From JAGOJE01 sp964553715 (GTDB taxonomy: Bacteria; Pseudomonadota; Alphaproteobacteria; Rickettsiales; Rickettsiaceae): a stretch of DNA of 31,786 nucleotides. A model generated the notes under the pieces. It did no database searches. It was not told the DNA's origin and was given only the letters and a program-made list of their open reading frames with translations. The stretch lies in contig CAZKKY010000014.1 in assembly GCA_964553715.1 (NCBI GenBank), positions 1-31,786 on the forward strand, read 5' to 3'. Positions 8,315 through 16,138 of this stretch are shown here, one piece after another (position 1 is the first letter of the stretch; each line of letters starts with the position of its first letter). Position numbers and translations under genes: made by a program.

Positions 8315-9301
8315 ATGGAACTAATACAAATTCTAACATACAATCTTTTGTCTCCTACAGTAATGTTTTTTGCGCTTGGTGTAGTTGCAGGACTTGTTAA
8401 GTCTGATCTAAAAATTCCAGACTCTATTAGCTCATATTTATCTATTTATATGATGGTTGCTATAGGTTTTAAGGGTGGGGTTGCTATATCTACGACTACT
8501 TCTATAGACTCAAAAATTTTATCTATAATTATTGCTGGTGTCTTTATAAGTTTTTTTCAACCATTTTTGTCTTATTATCTTATAAAATATACTACAAAAA
8601 TTGATAGTCATACAGCCTCTACAATTGCTGCTCAATATGGTTCTATTAGTATAGTTACCTTTGTAGCTGGGGAAACATTCTTGCAAACTAATAATGTAGA
8701 ATATGGTTCTTATATCATAGCTATTCTTGCATTAATGGAAGCTCCAGCTATTATTTCTGGACTTTTTATTGCTAATAAAGCTATTCCATCAATTTATAGC
8801 TCTTCACATAAAATAGGTGATATAGCAAAGGAGATCTTAGTAAATGGCACTATTTTATTACTACTTGGATCTTTTATAATAGGTTCTGTTACGGGAAATC
8901 ACGGCTGGAATAAAGTAGAAGGTTTCCTTGGCGTGCCATTTCAAGGTATGCTTTGTCTTTTTATGTTAGATATGGGTCTTGTAGTTGCAAAAAATTCTTC
9001 CCATTTTAAATATTTTAGCTTGCCTCTTACATTGTTTTGTATTTATATGCCTATGATTGGTGCTTCTATAGGGATTATAGTAAGCTATCTGGTAGGTCTA
9101 GATGCTGGAAGCAGCACTCTTTTTACAATATTATGTGCAAGTGCTTCTTATATTGCAGTTCCTGCTGCTATGAGGATAGCATTGCCAGAAGCAAAAGCAG
9201 CTATTTATTTACCTATGTCTTTAGCCATTACATTCCCATTCAACGTTGTAGTTGGAGTCCCATTATATTATTCACTATGTAAGGCTATTTTTGCTATATA
9301 A
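8315..9301 (+). CDS. SbtA-like sodium-dependent bicarbonate transport family permease
   Basis: A very hydrophobic 328-aa integral membrane protein of the SbtA family (PF05982). It starts LLSPTVMFFALGVVAGLVKSD and has SIYMMVAIGFKGGVAI (about 44-58), a first repeat ending near 150, a more polar middle stretch (155-170), and a second inverted half with LGVPFQGMLCLFMLDMGL and LCASASYIAVPAAMRIALPEA. In cyanobacteria SbtA is a sodium/bicarbonate symporter controlled by the PII-like SbtB. Most non-photosynthetic homologues are uncharacterised and substrate is inferred only. No SbtB neighbour is seen. The ATG at 8315 is used because the earlier ATG at 8304 is followed at once by a stop; a TTGACT box near 8253 could be part of its promoter. 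It ends at a long hairpin shared with the convergent small gene. Confidence 0.85.
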   Translation: MELIQILTYNLLSPTVMFFALGVVAGLVKSDLKIPDSISSYLSIYMMVAIGFKGGVAISTTTSIDSKILSIIIAGVFISFFQPFLSYYLIKYTTKIDSHTASTIAAQYGSISIVTFVAGETFLQTNNVEYGSYIIAILALMEAPAIISGLFIANKAIPSIYSSSHKIGDIAKEILVNGTILLLLGSFIIGSVTGNHGWNKVEGFLGVPFQGMLCLFMLDMGLVVAKNSSHFKYFSLPLTLFCIYMPMIGASIGIIVSYLVGLDAGSSTLFTILCASASYIAVPAAMRIALPEAKAAIYLPMSLAITFPFNVVVGVPLYYSLCKAIFAI

Positions 9302-9322
9302 AGCAATGCATTATAGATTAGG

Positions 9323-9361
9323 TTAGGTTGTGTATAGAAAATATTTCTACATACAACCTAA
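9323..9361. terminator. Long bidirectional terminator hairpin between convergent genes
   Basis: Arms 9323-9340 and 9344-9361 pair over 18 positions with one mismatch (9334/9350) and one G-T pair, closed by a three-base loop. It sits between the stop of the SbtA-like gene (9301) and the stop of the minus-strand small gene (9384). The stem ends are A/T rich in both directions, which suits a terminator serving both genes. Confidence 0.72.
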
Positions 9362-9383
9362 TTATACCTAGAACATGCCAATA

Positions 9384-9632
9384 TTAATCTTTACGAGTCT
9401 TTGTTTTAAATATTGAGCTCTCGTGTTTATTTTTATCTTTTTTTAAGAATATTCTAAATTTTTGTCCATTATAAAATACTGCACTTTTTAGTGTAGTTTT
9501 AGATGTATTTGTGTGATCTAGTATTCTTTTGAGTAAATAAGTATTATGACAAGTCATTTCAACTAATTTATCAATTTTTATAAGAATCTTTTTAATATCT
9601 TTTTTTATATCATCAGATATTTTACATTTCAT
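9384..9632 (-). CDS. Small lysine-rich hypothetical protein, 82 aa
   Basis: Not recognised. The product is basic, with a helical lysine/isoleucine-rich first half (DDIKKDIKKILIKIDKL, residues 7-23) and a Lys-rich C-terminus. It has no signal peptide, membrane segment or cysteine-metal motif. It is believed to be a real gene because AGAGG (complement of 9640-9644) lies seven bases before the ATG, a good sigma-70-like promoter precedes it (9672-9701), and it ends at a strong hairpin shared with the convergent gene. The AGG...CCT around the ribosome site (AGGAATTCCT, 9633-9642) is a perfect ten-base palindrome that could mask it in RNA. It stands alone between the SbtA-like gene and ugd. Function unknown; a small DNA- or RNA-binding protein is possible on charge alone. 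Confidence 0.6.
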   Translation of the reverse strand: MKCKISDDIKKDIKKILIKIDKLVEMTCHNTYLLKRILDHTNTSKTTLKSAVFYNGQKFRIFLKKDKNKHESSIFKTKTRKD

Positions 9633-9671
9633 AGGAATTCCTCTGTTATTTTGTAGTTATGTTACATTATT

Positions 9672-9701
9672 TTTATATATTCACTAGTAACTTATAGTCA
9701 A
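9672..9701 (-). promoter_or_regulatory. Putative sigma-70 promoter of the 82-aa gene
   Basis: On the minus strand TTGACT (complement of 9696-9701) and TATAAA (complement of 9672-9677) are separated by 18 bases. Each matches five of six consensus positions. The predicted start of transcription is near 9665, leaving a leader of about 33 bases that contains the AGAGG ribosome site. Confidence 0.5.
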
Positions 9702-9808
9702 AATATACTAACTTTTGATTACATGCCAGAAGAATTTTTACAACTAAAACGATAAAAACTATATCTTTTAGTAATAATTTTGTATTGCCAAGATATTTAC
9801 TATTTAAT

Positions 9809-11101
9809 TTAAAAATAACTACGTTGTCCTATTTTGTAATAACGTAATCCATGTTTTTTCACTTCTTTTTCATCAAGAATATTTCGGAAGTCGAATATAA
9901 TTTTTTCTTCTAAGATATTTGCTAGAAGTGCATAATCCATTTTTTTAAATTCATCCCACTCTGTTAATATTAGAATAGCTGATGCATTTTCAGCAGCATG
10001 ATAGGGTGAAGAGCAAAATGAAGCTTCTAGTATATTCGAGGCATTTTTCATACCTTCTGGATCATATATATATATATTAGCGCCTTTATCTTGTAGAGAT
10101 TTTGCTATTTCTACTGCAGGGCTGTGTCTTACGTCATCAGTAAATGCTTTAAATGTAATTCCTAGAATAGCAATTTTCTTTTTTTCTATTGATCCTAGAA
10201 CATTAATTACTCTATTTACTATATATTCCTTACGATTTTTATTAGAAGAAATTACAGCGTCAAGTATTTCACATTTTTGATTTTTATCTGATGCTATATA
10301 AGATAGCGCTAAAATGTCTTTTGGAAAACATGATCCACCAAAACCTGGCCCAGCTTTTAAAAAGTCTGACCCTATTCTTTTATCACTGCCCATACCTTTT
10401 GAAAGAAGGTCTATATCTGCATCTAATACTTCACATAGGTTAGCCATTTCGTTGATAAATCCTATTTTCGTTGCAAGAAAAGAATTTGAAGCATATTTAA
10501 TTAGTTCTGCAGTATTGGTATCTGTTTTTATTAGATCTATTCCATTATTTGTTAATGGTCTATATATCTCTTCTAGCAGATCTGATGCTTTAGTGCTAGA
10601 TGTGCCTATTATTATACGATCTGGATTTAGGAAGTCTTCGATAGCACTTCCTTCGCGCAGAAATTCTGGATTTGAAGCTACTTCATTCTCATATCCATGG
10701 CTTTTTAAGAATGCTTTTAACTTATTACAGCTTCCTGGTGGTACGGTTGATTTTATCACAATCAATGTGTCTTTGCTACATGACATAGCAGCTTCTAATG
10801 TTGCATTATATACATATGATAAATCAGCTTCTCCTGAATCTAAAGAAGGAGTTCCTACTGCTATAAAAACTATATCAACATTTTGTTTGATATGGTTATT
10901 ATGAAATTCTATAGTGTTTTCATCAATAGCTGTTTTAAGATATTTTTCAAGTCCAGGTTCATAAATAGGTATAATAGCATTTTTTAGATTAGTAATTTTT
11001 TTTTCATCACTATCAATCGATATAACCTTATACCCAAGATGTGAAAATAATACGGCTGATACTAGTCCTACATACCCAGCGCCAACAAAAGAAATATGCA
11101 T
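9809..11101 (-). CDS. ugd: UDP-glucose 6-dehydrogenase
   Basis: Oxidises UDP-glucose to UDP-glucuronate with two NAD+ and feeds polysaccharide or lipid A sugar pathways. The N-terminal Rossmann motif is FVGAGYVGLVSA (5-16). The first domain also has AVGTPS (81-86), STVPPGS (118-124) and SNPEFLREGSA (143-153). The central helix contains Lys212 and Asn206. The catalytic thiol motif GFGGSCFPKD (253-262) has Cys258. The C-terminal domain shows ILGITFKAFTDDVRHSPA and ends near 430 aa, the usual length of the bacterial UGD/TuaD family. It is divergent from the AsmA-like gene with about 120 bases between starts. The closely related UDP-ManNAc dehydrogenases are less likely because of the strong UGD-type GSCFPKD and FKAFTDD motifs. 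No capsule gene cluster adjoins it. Confidence 0.94.
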   Translation of the reverse strand: MHISFVGAGYVGLVSAVLFSHLGYKVISIDSDEKKITNLKNAIIPIYEPGLEKYLKTAIDENTIEFHNNHIKQNVDIVFIAVGTPSLDSGEADLSYVYNATLEAAMSCSKDTLIVIKSTVPPGSCNKLKAFLKSHGYENEVASNPEFLREGSAIEDFLNPDRIIIGTSSTKASDLLEEIYRPLTNNGIDLIKTDTNTAELIKYASNSFLATKIGFINEMANLCEVLDADIDLLSKGMGSDKRIGSDFLKAGPGFGGSCFPKDILALSYIASDKNQKCEILDAVISSNKNRKEYIVNRVINVLGSIEKKKIAILGITFKAFTDDVRHSPAVEIAKSLQDKGANIYIYDPEGMKNASNILEASFCSSPYHAAENASAILILTEWDEFKKMDYALLANILEEKIIFDFRNILDEKEVKKHGLRYYKIGQRSYF

Positions 11102-11223
11102 AAATCACTCATGTTTGTAATTAAAATAAACTTATATCAAAATAAAAATAAGTAAACTATTAAATGATCTTGTCATAACTTCATAGTCGTCATATGTTGG
11201 TAAGTGAGATAAGGAAAATTCTA

Positions 11224-13602
11224 ATGAAAAATTTTTTAAGATTTTGTTTTGTTAATTTTGCAGTATTGGTAGTGATTTTTGTTGCAGTTTTATTTGCTTC
11301 GCCAAAAATTTTAGAAAGACCTACAAAGCATTTGTTAGAACGTTTTGCTAGCAATAATACAATAACAACTAATATAGGTAATATTACAATTTTATACGAT
11401 AAAATTTTAATCAAGAATTTAGTAATACATAATACTAATAGTGAGGATGATTTTGAATTAAATATTGGTAATATAACAATTGACTATGACATCTTAAAAT
11501 CTATAAAAAAACTAGGCTTTTATTTTACCCTTAATATATCTGATTTTAATATTAATGATATTAAAATGAATCTCGAAGGAGTCTTTGTTATAAAAGAATC
11601 ACTGACTAAAATAACAGATTTTAAAATAGACTTTGGTCAAAAATCCTATGCAAATTTTTCTCTAATTTACAAAAAATTTCTAGGCAATCCATATCATATA
11701 GAAGCAAATGGCGAAATTCTTGATATGCCATTAATGATTCATAAAGCTTTTTGGAATATTCTGCCAGATAACAAAATTGTACAATTCTTACGAAGCTTTA
11801 TATTAGAAGGTAAAATCAGCGGATCGTTTTATGTAAATTTAGATAAACATTTTTTCTCAAATAAAATATTAGATCCACAAAATATAGATGGAAAATTTGA
11901 TATTAAGTCTTTGTCTTTAAAATATGATGAGTCTTTTCCTGTAATTACTGACCTAAATTCTAATCTTGTGCTTAATGGCACTAATATAAATTTCAATATA
12001 TCTTCTGCAAATTCGGCTGAGATTTTAATAAAAGACTCTATGGTCTCTATAGATTGGGGGAAGGGTGATTTTGCAGATGTAATATGTAAAATCAAGGGTA
12101 AAGGTTCTGCTGTAGGGCTTATAAAGTTTATTCCTCTAGCTAATGTAGAGCAAATGCAAAAATACGATATAGATCTTACCAAAATAAAAGGTCTAGCTAC
12201 AATTGATGTAGCAACAGTAATACCATTAAAACCAGGTACTATAAATCAATATAATGTTGATGCTAAGATCTCTAATGTGTCTTTGAATATTTTTGACTCT
12301 AATATCATAGCTACAAATGGCATTATAACAGGAAAATTTGATGGGGAAAAAGTGATTATATCAGGTCCAATCAAAATTAATGGCTTTAATAGTGATGTAA
12401 ATTATCAAATGAATCTTGATGATAGCCTAAAAAATGATTTTGAACATTCTCTTGATATAAAAATGAAACTCTTGCCCAACCATTCTGAATCAAAAAATTT
12501 GGGTATAACAATCAATCATGGCTCTGCTATTGCTAATATTAATTATAAAATAAAATCTGATAGCTCTGTACTGTTAATAAATTCTAATTTAAAAAACTTA
12601 GATTTCTTAATAGATAAAGTAGGTCTTTATAAACCTCAAGGAATAAAATCTTCAATCGAAATTTCTGGAAAGAGTGATAATTCATCCATCCCATCAAATT
12701 TGAAAATTTCTTTAGTAGGAGATGGAGGAATAAAAATTGATGGTATTGTAGATATTAGTCAAGATAGCAAAAAGATTACTCTTCAAGCCGTAAAATATGG
12801 TGACACAGATTTAAAAGCTAATTTTATATTAGGTCATAATTCTCTAAAAGCTTATGTATCTGGTAGTTCTCTTGATTTATCTAAGGCAAATATGATGAGA
12901 TTTTTAGATAAAGAAGCAGATTCTAGAGAAACAGAATTAGATATTAATATCAAAACAATAAGAATGAAAAATGATATATGGTTAGATGATTTTTTACTTA
13001 ATATATCATGCGATAAAGTAAGATGTTATCGTGGAATGATGGATTCTAAAATAGGTACAAGATCTTTTAAAATGAACCTTGATAGCACTGCCTCAGAAGC
13101 AGAAGAGTGGAAAATTTCTACAACTAATGCCGGGGCAATCCTAAGAGCTGTAGGTATTTATAATAAAATGCTCGCAGGGAATATGATTTTGAATATTCAC
13201 ACTAATAGAAAACAAGTTAAAGCAGGTGAACCAATATCTATAATAAATGGAGAATTTAATTTAAATAAGTTTGTAATAACTGATATGCCATTTCTTAGCA
13301 GAATGGTATCTTTTACTTCTCTAAAAGGAATTATGCCATTTAGAAATAATAACAGAGTAAATTTTGTCAAAATGAATGGTACTTTTGGTTATAAAGATGG
13401 TATAATATCGGTAGCTAGAAGCTTATGTGAAGGGCAGAATTTTAATTTTACAATGGAAGGCTCTATAAATAGCAACACTAAAACATATAAATTAAAAGGC
13501 TTTGTTATACCATCTATATACGGTTTTAATAGTTTGATTCGTAAAATACCAGTTATTGGTAATATAATTAGTGCACCGTATTTTATTAAAGATAGTTATT
13601 GA
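11224..13602 (+). CDS. AsmA-like (YhdP/DUF3971-type) envelope protein
   Basis: A large inner-membrane-anchored periplasmic protein of the AsmA-like superfamily, whose members are thought to form long hydrophobic grooves carrying phospholipids to the outer membrane. One N-terminal membrane helix (about residues 4-26) is followed by about 760 residues of repetitive beta-strand-rich sequence with alternating polar and nonpolar residues. The C-terminal 110 residues carry the family end block: FVITDMPFLSRMVSF, VNFVKMNGTFGYKDGIISV and a closing IPVIGNIISAPYF. The frame could begin at 11194, but AAGG (11211-11214) sits about nine bases before the ATG at 11224, which directly precedes the membrane helix, so the shorter 792-aa form is chosen. 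YhdP proteins of Gammaproteobacteria are longer (about 1260 aa); this shorter form is usual in Rickettsiales-type genomes. Confidence 0.82.
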   Translation: MKNFLRFCFVNFAVLVVIFVAVLFASPKILERPTKHLLERFASNNTITTNIGNITILYDKILIKNLVIHNTNSEDDFELNIGNITIDYDILKSIKKLGFYFTLNISDFNINDIKMNLEGVFVIKESLTKITDFKIDFGQKSYANFSLIYKKFLGNPYHIEANGEILDMPLMIHKAFWNILPDNKIVQFLRSFILEGKISGSFYVNLDKHFFSNKILDPQNIDGKFDIKSLSLKYDESFPVITDLNSNLVLNGTNINFNISSANSAEILIKDSMVSIDWGKGDFADVICKIKGKGSAVGLIKFIPLANVEQMQKYDIDLTKIKGLATIDVATVIPLKPGTINQYNVDAKISNVSLNIFDSNIIATNGIITGKFDGEKVIISGPIKINGFNSDVNYQMNLDDSLKNDFEHSLDIKMKLLPNHSESKNLGITINHGSAIANINYKIKSDSSVLLINSNLKNLDFLIDKVGLYKPQGIKSSIEISGKSDNSSIPSNLKISLVGDGGIKIDGIVDISQDSKKITLQAVKYGDTDLKANFILGHNSLKAYVSGSSLDLSKANMMRFLDKEADSRETELDINIKTIRMKNDIWLDDFLLNISCDKVRCYRGMMDSKIGTRSFKMNLDSTASEAEEWKISTTNAGAILRAVGIYNKMLAGNMILNIHTNRKQVKAGEPISIINGEFNLNKFVITDMPFLSRMVSFTSLKGIMPFRNNNRVNFVKMNGTFGYKDGIISVARSLCEGQNFNFTMEGSINSNTKTYKLKGFVIPSIYGFNSLIRKIPVIGNIISAPYFIKDSY

Positions 13603-13680
13603 TTCATGATGATAAATCACATTTGATATTTTCTTATAATTTAGCATAAAAAGAAAAATATATTTTGTATAAAAAAGTGC

Positions 13681-13709
13681 TTGCAGGGCCTTATATTCTA
13701 GTATAGAAT
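13681..13709 (+). promoter_or_regulatory. Possible promoter of tRNA-Asp
   Basis: TTGCAG (13681-13686) and TAGAAT (13704-13709) are spaced by 17 bases. The -10 box matches five of six consensus positions and the -35 box only three. It would give a leader of about 25 bases before the tRNA. Weak by sequence, supported mainly by position. Confidence 0.35.
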
Positions 13710-13741
13710 GCTGCCTTGATTTGCTTATTGAAGTAAATCTT

Positions 13742-13818
13742 GGGGGTGTAGCTCAGTTGGTTAGAGCGTCTGCCTGTCACGCAGAAGGCCGCGGGTTCGA
13801 GTCCCGTCACTCCCGCCA
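13742..13818 (+). tRNA. tRNA-Asp (anticodon GTC)
   Basis: The acceptor arm GGGGGTG pairs with CACTCCC (one G-T pair). The D-arm TAGCTCAGTTGGTTAGAGC and the T-arm with GGTTCGAGTCC are canonical. The anticodon stem TCTGC/GCAGA closes the loop CTGTCAC, giving GTC. The discriminator is G and CCA is encoded (13816-13818). Confidence 0.97.
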
Positions 13819-13859
13819 TATACAATCAAATTATCACCAATATTATTTGTAGGTTCTAT

Positions 13860-14306
13860 ATGAGTGCTATAAAATTGTGCAGATTAGATAGCTCTGCAGG
13901 TTTAGATTTACCTTTTTATGCTACACCAGGTAGCTCAGGTATGGATCTTTTAGCTGCGATAGACGTTTCTATTACAATAAAACCTGGCATGAGAGCAATT
14001 GTTCCTACAGGTATTTCTATTGCTCTTCCTCATATGTATGAAGCTCAAATTCGTCCTAGGTCTGGCCTTGCTGCAAAAAATGGAGTCACTGTTTTAAACA
14101 CTCCTGGAACTATAGATAATGACTACAGAGGCGAAATAAAGGTAATTATTATAAATCATGGAGATGTAGATTTTGTAGTAGAACGCGGGATGCGTATAGC
14201 GCAAATGGTTATTACAAAATACGAACAACTTGAAATTATAGAAGTTGACTCTTTAGATTCTACTAATAGGGGAGACTCTGGCTTTGGTTCTACTGGAGTG
14301 AAATAA
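13860..14306 (+). CDS. dut: dUTP diphosphatase (dUTPase)
   Basis: Hydrolyses dUTP to dUMP and pyrophosphate, keeping uracil out of DNA and supplying dUMP for thymidylate. All five motifs of the trimeric dUTPase family are in order: GSSGMDLLA (24-32), PRSGLAAKNGV (66-76), GTIDNDYRGEI (83-93) with the catalytic-site Asp86, RGMRIAQMVI (109-118) and the nucleotide-covering RGDSGFGSTG (137-146). At 148 aa it has the standard length and a complete C-terminal arm. It lies 41 bases after tRNA-Asp with AGG (13851-13853) ahead of the ATG, so it may share the tRNA transcript. It converges on nhaA; the 150-base gap between holds a T-rich stretch (14391-14397) and a 12-base palindrome TTGCTTAAGCAA (14399-14410) but no clear terminator stem. 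Confidence 0.96.
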   Translation: MSAIKLCRLDSSAGLDLPFYATPGSSGMDLLAAIDVSITIKPGMRAIVPTGISIALPHMYEAQIRPRSGLAAKNGVTVLNTPGTIDNDYRGEIKVIIINHGDVDFVVERGMRIAQMVITKYEQLEIIEVDSLDSTNRGDSGFGSTGVK

Positions 14307-14456
14307 TAATTTTTTGCTCAATATTTTTGATGTATTCAATATAAATTATTACACTAGTTTGGTTATCTTTATTTATCTTATTGTCTATATTTTTTTTATT
14401 GCTTAAGCAAATTATACAGTTACTAAGCTTATGCAAGATGATTTATAGCTTTGGCT

Positions 14457-15650
14457 TTAGAAATCAATAATATTGTAAGCCTTCTTTTTTAAGAAAAGTA
14501 ACAGTCCTGTTCCAAAAACTGCAGATAATAATGATCCTATAATCACACTAATGCGCATAATATAATTGGGTTCAGAAGCTTCAAAAGTTAAGTCTCCAAT
14601 AAATAAGCTAAGAGTAAACCCAATACCTCCAAGAATGCCAATAGCATAAAACCTTGGCCAACATACATTTTCCGGTAAAGAGCAGTAACCTAATTTTACT
14701 GCAACATAAGAAAATAAAAAGATACCAATTTGTTTGCCAATAAATAGCCCTAAAATAATACCAAAAGCAAGAGGCGTATTCAATACATCAAGAGAAAAAG
14801 TATCGAATGAAACCCCAGAGTTTATAAAAGCAAATAGTGGAAGTATAAAAAAATACACAATTGGCCTTAAAACATTTTCTAAACCATGAAAAGATGGGTT
14901 TACTTGATCGTCTTTCTCAACAGGAATTGCAAGAGCTAAAACTACACCGCATAATGTTCCATGAATTCCCGACTCGACCATAGCAATCCAAAGAAATATC
15001 CCGATGAATAGATAATAAAAACTACTAGTGACTTGCAACCGATTTAATACAAGCAATAGTCCTATTAGCATTATCGAGACTATAACCGCTACCATACTTG
15101 CCGACTTACTATAAAAAATTGCTAAAATAAGCAATGCTATGGCATCATCTATCAATGAAAATCCTATGATAAATGCACGCAACTTTGGTGATATAAAGCT
15201 TCCAAAAAATGATAATATTCCCAGCATAAATGCAGTATCTGTGGCAATTGGAATAGCCCATCCTTCAAGAGTTTCTATAGAGTCTAAATTAAACCAGAAA
15301 TAAATTAAAGATGGTGCGACAATTCCACCTATCGCTGCTGCTGTAGGCAAAATCAGCGTTTGTCTGTCTTGAAATTCTCCTCGTACTAAATGATATTTTA
15401 ACTCAAGGCCAATAAGTAAGAAGAATAAAGTCATCAAACCATCATTAACAATTTGAATCAAGGGGCCTTTATAGATAAAATCTCCTGATCCAAATGTAAT
15501 AGGATAAAAAACAAAATTTTTATATATTTCTTGCCAAGGTCCAGTATTCGCAACTAAAATTGCAGCCACAAAACTAATAATCAGTAATATTCCTGATATC
15601 AATTCTGAATTGAACAAATGGATCAATCTTATCTTTGCCATATAAGCCAT
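14457..15650 (-). CDS. nhaA: Na+/H+ antiporter NhaA
   Basis: An inner-membrane antiporter that exports Na+ (or Li+) for two H+, controlling sodium and pH. The 397-aa chain has the family pattern of hydrophobic helices. The ion-binding pair is seen as FSLIDDAIALLIL with Asp168 and Asp169 (equivalent to Asp163/164 of E. coli NhaA), and the helix IV motif is IATDTAFMLG (135-144) with Asp138. Near the N-terminus NDGLMTLFFLLIGLELK (69-85) is also characteristic. Two close methionines (1 and 4) are possible starts and neither has a clear ribosome site. It faces away from the CNNM/CorB gene across a 488-base gap and is transcribed alone. With the SbtA-like permease it may suggest use of sodium gradients, which is inference only. 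Confidence 0.95.
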   Translation of the reverse strand: MAYMAKIRLIHLFNSELISGILLIISFVAAILVANTGPWQEIYKNFVFYPITFGSGDFIYKGPLIQIVNDGLMTLFFLLIGLELKYHLVRGEFQDRQTLILPTAAAIGGIVAPSLIYFWFNLDSIETLEGWAIPIATDTAFMLGILSFFGSFISPKLRAFIIGFSLIDDAIALLILAIFYSKSASMVAVIVSIMLIGLLLVLNRLQVTSSFYYLFIGIFLWIAMVESGIHGTLCGVVLALAIPVEKDDQVNPSFHGLENVLRPIVYFFILPLFAFINSGVSFDTFSLDVLNTPLAFGIILGLFIGKQIGIFLFSYVAVKLGYCSLPENVCWPRFYAIGILGGIGFTLSLFIGDLTFEASEPNYIMRISVIIGSLLSAVFGTGLLLFLKKKAYNIIDF

Positions 15651-16138
15651 ATAAGTTACTTTTTGTATTAAGAAATACTAAGTGTATACCTTATATAATG
15701 ATAGTCAAGAAGTGGCTTTATTTTGCTTATCAATTTTTAGTTTAAATTATTCTTATTACTACTATATTAATTAGTATAAGGTTATAATATTGATTATATA
15801 GGTATTATGAAATATTGCCTTAATATCACAGCATGTAACAGATTTTAGGTAAAATCTCATCTAAAAGTTTTTTATCAACATGATTATAAATCTGGATATA
15901 ACAAATTAGTATCCTCTATCTATAGATAATGGAATTTTGGATTATGTTATTTTGTGTATAATGCATAATCCTTTTAATATTACTTGTATGATACTATCTA
16001 AAGGGTAAAAATTATTTATTTTCTTATAATACATAAATTTAGAATTAATTTAGTAATTATTGTTTGATATTTCTATTATTTTCTTGAAAAAACATCTATA
16101 AATGATTAAACGTAAATTTTCTAGATTTTGATTTTTTT
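15651..16138. other. Long AT-rich divergent intergenic region
   Basis: This 488-base gap between the divergent nhaA and CNNM/CorB-like genes has no credible coding frame; the longest ATG-started frame noticed is about a dozen codons. The only structure seen is GGATTATG (15939-15946) with CATAATCC (15964-15971), an eight-base inverted repeat around a 17-base loop, followed by TTTT. It presumably holds both promoters. A small RNA could sit here but nothing identifies one. Confidence 0.5.

Noticed and set aside
10314..10904. 196-codon open frame on the + strand
   Set aside because: It lies wholly antisense to ugd, whose full set of motifs is intact; its translation resembles no protein and it has no ribosome site.
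11194..11223. Earlier ATG for the AsmA-like gene
   Set aside because: The AAGG ribosome site at 11211-11214 falls inside this extension and fits the ATG at 11224, which directly precedes the membrane helix.
11829..12182. 117-codon open frame on the minus strand
   Set aside because: Antisense to the AsmA-like gene, with no promoter or ribosome site and a nonsense-like composition.
14399..14410. TTGCTTAAGCAA palindrome as terminator of dut or nhaA
   Set aside because: It has no loop and no T tract directly after it; a 12-base palindrome is not rare in such AT-rich DNA, so no function is claimed.
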